This document shows positions 60,914 through 64,000 of a stretch of DNA of 64,000 nucleotides, one piece after another. The first letter of the stretch is position 1. Each line of letters starts with the position of its first letter. Location: assembly GCA_947494975.1 (NCBI GenBank), contig CANLXA010000001.1:744001-808000 (forward strand). The letters are read 5' to 3'. The notes under the pieces are model-generated. The model was not told the DNA's origin. It saw only the letters and a list, made by a program, of their open reading frames with translations, and made no database searches. Made by a program: the position numbers and the translations under genes. This DNA comes from an uncultured Roseicyclus sp. (lineage in GTDB: Bacteria; Pseudomonadota; Alphaproteobacteria; Rhodobacterales; Rhodobacteraceae).

Positions 60914-62458
60914 TTAAGCGGCGATCCGAACGACGGGCTCGCAATCCATGGCCGACGCGAGGCCCTTGAACCGCGCCTCCACAACCTCGCCGAAAAGGTT
61001 GCGGCCCTGCTCGGATGTCAGCGTCAGGATCAGCTCATGCCGTTTCGGGCGCAGCAACAGACGGCCATGATCCACAGGGTTTTCGACCGCGAACATCGCA
61101 CCAAACCGCATCGCGCGGCCGAGGATCTCGGCCTGGCGCACCTGAGCTTCGGGAAGCAGCGTGAGCAAATCGGCGTTGAAGCCGGTCCCGTCGCGGTTGG
61201 ACTTGTAGCGGTGCAGCAGGGCAAGGCCGAGGAACACGCGCTCCCCATGAGTCAGCCCGCCCAGATTGGCCCGGGTGGCGTTGTCGAAACACACCTCGGC
61301 CCGGTAATCGGGATGCGCGCGCCAGCTCACATCGTGGAGCAGACAGGCGGCGCGGATCAGGCGCTTCTTGTCCGGCGCAGCGCGAGGGAAAAGCGGCTCC
61401 ACGAACCGGTAGAGCGCACGGCCAAAGCCCGGCTCCCGCGCAGAGGACGCCTCGGCATGGCGGGCGGCTTCGATCAGCGGGTCACGCTGGCGCAGGGTGG
61501 CGGACATCTGATCATAGAGCAGCCCCTCGCGCAGCCCGTAGCTGGAGATCGCAACCTCCTGCGGCTTCACCTGACGCACCAGCTGTTTCAGAACCTGGCT
61601 GGCCCAGGGCACCAGCCGCATCCGTTCCGCCGATGTGCCCGTGCCGGCGCGCAGCTCATCGGTATCGGAGGCCGCGATATGCTTGATCGTGGCCATGATC
61701 GCCTTTGGCGTCATGCGGTATTCGTGCAGCACCTTGAGGGGGTAATCCTGCCGGATCATGTCGATCCGCGCGATGGCCCGCCACGACCCCCCCACCAGAA
61801 ACAGGCGCTTGGGCCGTGTCGGGAAATCGGCGCAAAGCTCCGCGATCTGCGCCTCGATCTGGGCGCGGATGGCCTTCTTGCCACCCTTGATCCCCATCAG
61901 TTTCAGGGGCCCGAGATCGGACGTACGCCGCTCCCCCACCACGCCGTCACCCATCAATTCGGCCAGTTCCATCGACGACCCGCCGATATCGCAGATCAGG
62001 CCCTCCGCCCCCGGCCAGCCAAGAAGCACACCCTGCGCCGACAAGCGCGCCTCTTCCGCGCCGTTGAGGATGCGGATTTCAAGGCCAGTTTCAGACAGCA
62101 CTTCCGCCCGAAAGGCCGGGCCATCATCGGCATCGCGCACCGCCGCGGTGGCGACGGTGACCAGCGGCGTCACATCCATCGTCTTCGCCAGCGCTGCGAA
62201 CCGGCGCAAAGCCGTCAGGGCGCGCACCTTGCCTTCGGGGTTCAACTGCCCGGTTTCGGCGAACCCGGCGCCCAGGCCGCAGAGGATCTTTTCGTTGAAA
62301 TAGTAGGCGGGTGACCGGGCCGCGCCGTCAAAAACCACAAACCGGACGGAGTTGGACCCGATATCGATCACGCCCACGCGTTTCAGCCGCCGCGCTTCCG
62401 GGCCATCGAACAGGGGCAATCCGAAGGGGCCGAACTCGGCCTGCTGTTCCGCGTTCAT
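60914..62458 (-). CDS. ppx: Exopolyphosphatase (Ppx/GppA family)
   Basis: The 514-residue protein has the ASKHA fold of Ppx/GppA phosphatases: VIDIGSNSVRFVVFD near residue 30, TAAVRDADDG, NGAEEARLSAQGV, then CDIGGSSMEL near 160 and a C-terminal HD-like region (LLHDVSWRAHPDY). It removes terminal phosphate from polyphosphate or hydrolyses pppGpp. It lies 58 bp downstream of ppk1 on the same strand, so synthesis and degradation of polyphosphate are coupled. Confidence 0.94.
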   Translation of the reverse strand: MNAEQQAEFGPFGLPLFDGPEARRLKRVGVIDIGSNSVRFVVFDGAARSPAYYFNEKILCGLGAGFAETGQLNPEGKVRALTALRRFAALAKTMDVTPLVTVATAAVRDADDGPAFRAEVLSETGLEIRILNGAEEARLSAQGVLLGWPGAEGLICDIGGSSMELAELMGDGVVGERRTSDLGPLKLMGIKGGKKAIRAQIEAQIAELCADFPTRPKRLFLVGGSWRAIARIDMIRQDYPLKVLHEYRMTPKAIMATIKHIAASDTDELRAGTGTSAERMRLVPWASQVLKQLVRQVKPQEVAISSYGLREGLLYDQMSATLRQRDPLIEAARHAEASSAREPGFGRALYRFVEPLFPRAAPDKKRLIRAACLLHDVSWRAHPDYRAEVCFDNATRANLGGLTHGERVFLGLALLHRYKSNRDGTGFNADLLTLLPEAQVRQAEILGRAMRFGAMFAVENPVDHGRLLLRPKRHELILTLTSEQGRNLFGEVVEARFKGLASAMDCEPVVRIAA

Positions 62459-62516
62459 CGATCGCTGGCCCTTCTACGGCGTTCGGCAAATGTGTGACAC
62501 GGCCGCTGCCGCGCGG

Positions 62517-64000
62517 TCAATCATGGCTGTGGGTCAGCTCCGGCACATCCTTGGCCCCCGCCGAGCCGCGCCCGGAAAGTGAGGGGTTTTCCATGAAGAA
62601 GCGGTGGCAGTTGAACGGGTTTTCCAGCGCCGCCGGATCGGGGCGGAGGTAATTGCCGTCGGGCTGTAACACCCAGCTTTGCGCCACGTCGGCCAGGTTC
62701 GCCGCCATGATCTGCCCCACGATCTGCGCCTTCACGGTGGGGTTGGTGCATTCCACCAGCGTCTCCACACGGCGGTTGAGGTTGCGGCCCATCCAGTCGG
62801 CGGAGCTGATATAGACCCGCGCCTTTTTCGCGGGCAGGCCGTGGCCGTTGCCGAAACAGACGATGCGACTGTGCTCCAGGAACCGGCCGACGATGGACTT
62901 GACCCGGATTGTCTCGGACAGGCCCGTCACACCGGGGCGCAATCCGCAGATGCCGCGGATCACCAGGTCAATCTGCACGCCCGCCTGGCTGGCCGCATAA
63001 AGCGCGTCGATCACGTCTGGCTCGATCACCGAATTCATCTTGGCCCAGATCATCGCAGGCTTGCCCGCGAGGGCATGCTCAGCCTCGGCCGCAATGCCTT
63101 CCAACAGCCGCTTCTTCATCGAAAGCGGCGAGATGGCGAGGTTCTCAAGGCTGTCGGGCTCCGCATATCCGCCCACATAGTTGAAGACCTTCGTGGCATC
63201 CCGGCCGAGGGCGGCGTCGCAGGTAAACAGGCTCAGATCGGTGTAGATCCGCGCGGTGATCGGGTGGTAATTACCGGTCCCGTAATGGGTGTAGGTAACC
63301 AGCCGGTCGCCTTCGCGGCGCACCACGGTGCTGATCTTGGCGTGGGTCTTGTAGTTGATGAACCCATAGACGACATGGGCGCCGGAGCGTTCCAGCTTGC
63401 GCGATTGCCGGATATTGGCGGCCTCATCGAAGCGCGCCTTCAACTCGACCAGCGCGGTCACGGATTTGCCCATCTCGGCGGCCTCGCAGAGCGCATCCAC
63501 GATGGGGGATTCATTGGACGTCCGGTAGAGCGTCTGCTTGATCGCCACCACGTTCGGGTCCCGCGCGGCCTGGGCCAGAAACCGGATCACCATGTCGAAG
63601 GTCTCGTAGGGGTGGTGCAGCAGCATGTCCTTCTGGCTGATCGCCGCGAACATGTCGCCGTCATGGTCCTGCACCCGCTCGGGCACGCGGGGGGTGAAGG
63701 AGCGCCACAGAAGCTCGGGCCGGTCATCGAGCACCAGCTCCTTGAGGCTGACGAGGCCGATCATGCCTTTGACCTGCACGATCTCATCCCCCGACACGTG
63801 GAGCTGTTCGATGATCTCGTCGGCCAGATCCTCCGGCGCACCATCGCTGATCTGCAAGCGCACGACCTCGCCCCTGCGGCGGCGCTTCAGGGCGGTTTCG
63901 AACTCGCGGACCAGATCTTCGGCCTCTTCCTCCACCTCCAGATCGCTGTCGCGCAGCACGCGGAACATGCACGACCCCGTCAGCTTGTAGCCCGGGAACA
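62517..64000 (-). CDS. ppk1: Polyphosphate kinase 1, C-terminal part (cut by window edge)
   Basis: The frame is open to the right edge. About 494 residues are visible, with the middle and C-terminal catalytic domains of PPK1: [21 protein letters not shown], the autophosphorylated His in [11 protein letters not shown], and the late [19 protein letters not shown] motif. PPK1 reversibly makes polyphosphate from ATP at the membrane. The N-terminal part lies outside the window. Next is ppx. Confidence 0.97.
   Translation of the reverse strand, partial: FPGYKLTGSCMFRVLRDSDLEVEEEAEDLVREFETALKRRRRGEVVRLQISDGAPEDLADEIIEQLHVSGDEIVQVKGMIGLVSLKELVLDDRPELLWRSFTPRVPERVQDHDGDMFAAISQKDMLLHHPYETFDMVIRFLAQAARDPNVVAIKQTLYRTSNESPIVDALCEAAEMGKSVTALVELKARFDEAANIRQSRKLERSGAHVVYGFINYKTHAKISTVVRREGDRLVTYTHYGTGNYHPITARIYTDLSLFTCDAALGRDATKVFNYVGGYAEPDSLENLAISPLSMKKRLLEGIAAEAEHALAGKPAMIWAKMNSVIEPDVIDALYAASQAGVQIDLVIRGICGLRPGVTGLSETIRVKSIVGRFLEHSRIVCFGNGHGLPAKKARVYISSADWMGRNLNRRVETLVECTNPTVKAQIVGQIMAANLADVAQSWVLQPDGNYLRPDPAALENPFNCHRFFMENPSLSGRGSAGAKDVPELTHSHD

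Overview
The window is about 64 kb of GC-rich chromosomal DNA from an alphaproteobacterium, most likely a member of the Rhodobacteraceae (Roseobacter/Rhodobacter group). The evidence is a class I polyhydroxyalkanoate (PHA) locus with CTGC-N3-GCAG PhaR operators, a short prolyl-tRNA synthetase without an editing insert, the yajC-secD-secF-Mth938 and surE-pcm-nlpD gene orders, and several families typical of this group (DUF6151, DUF817, DUF1194, Hint and RTX proteins). No rRNA, tRNA, CRISPR array, intact insertion sequence or prophage was seen.

Layout. 1-6.2 kb: the PHA storage locus. phaR (repressor), phaP (phasin) and phaC (synthase) lie on the minus strand and phaZ (intracellular depolymerase) diverges from phaC. 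PhaR sites are visible at the phaP promoter and upstream of phaR. 6.3-15.4 kb: a tightly packed minus-strand cluster of eleven genes, many with overlapping start and stop codons. It encodes a histidinol-dehydrogenase-like enzyme, two double SnoaL/NTF2 proteins, an SDR dehydrogenase, a LacI regulator, RidA, an exported protein, a broken cupin gene, an unknown protein, a MetE/CoM-transferase-like thiol alkyltransferase and an alpha/beta hydrolase. It looks like a catabolic operon for an unidentified substrate. 15.5-24.2 kb: two alpha/beta hydrolases, an ArsR-SRPBCC/MAPEG pair, thrS, a Hint-like protein, an ArsC/Spx protein and a cold-shock protein. 24.2-26.7 kb: an accessory islet with a HigBA toxin-antitoxin pair and two tandem, mosaic copies of an Imm11/DUF1629-like candidate immunity gene, with a second copy of the thyX 3' end between them.

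26.7-45 kb: mostly housekeeping genes (thyX, gloA, the Sec accessory operon, serS, surE-pcm, nlpD, cfa) with a membrane pentapeptide-repeat protein, two secreted proteins (a trypsin-like protease and a CAP-RTX protein) and a lipoprotein pseudogene. 45.6-50.4 kb: two paralogous outer-membrane barrels around a HAD-like gene that lacks its nucleophile, then a globin/DUF1330/ABM unit divergent from a LysR regulator, and an acetyltransferase. 50.5-64 kb: carB, an SPFH-like membrane protein, a second trypsin-like protease, a lower-GC pair of unknown genes whose start codons overlap head to head, an orphan BrnA-like protein, proS, a cluster of four very small membrane or exported proteins, ppx, and a truncated ppk1 at the right edge.

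The best candidates for undescribed biology are the four-gene micropeptide cluster at 59.95-60.83 kb, the mosaic tandem immunity-like genes at 24.9-26.8 kb, the unidentified catabolic operon at 6.3-15.4 kb, and a dispersed 16-bp palindrome (four copies) with a conserved TTAA-rich flank.
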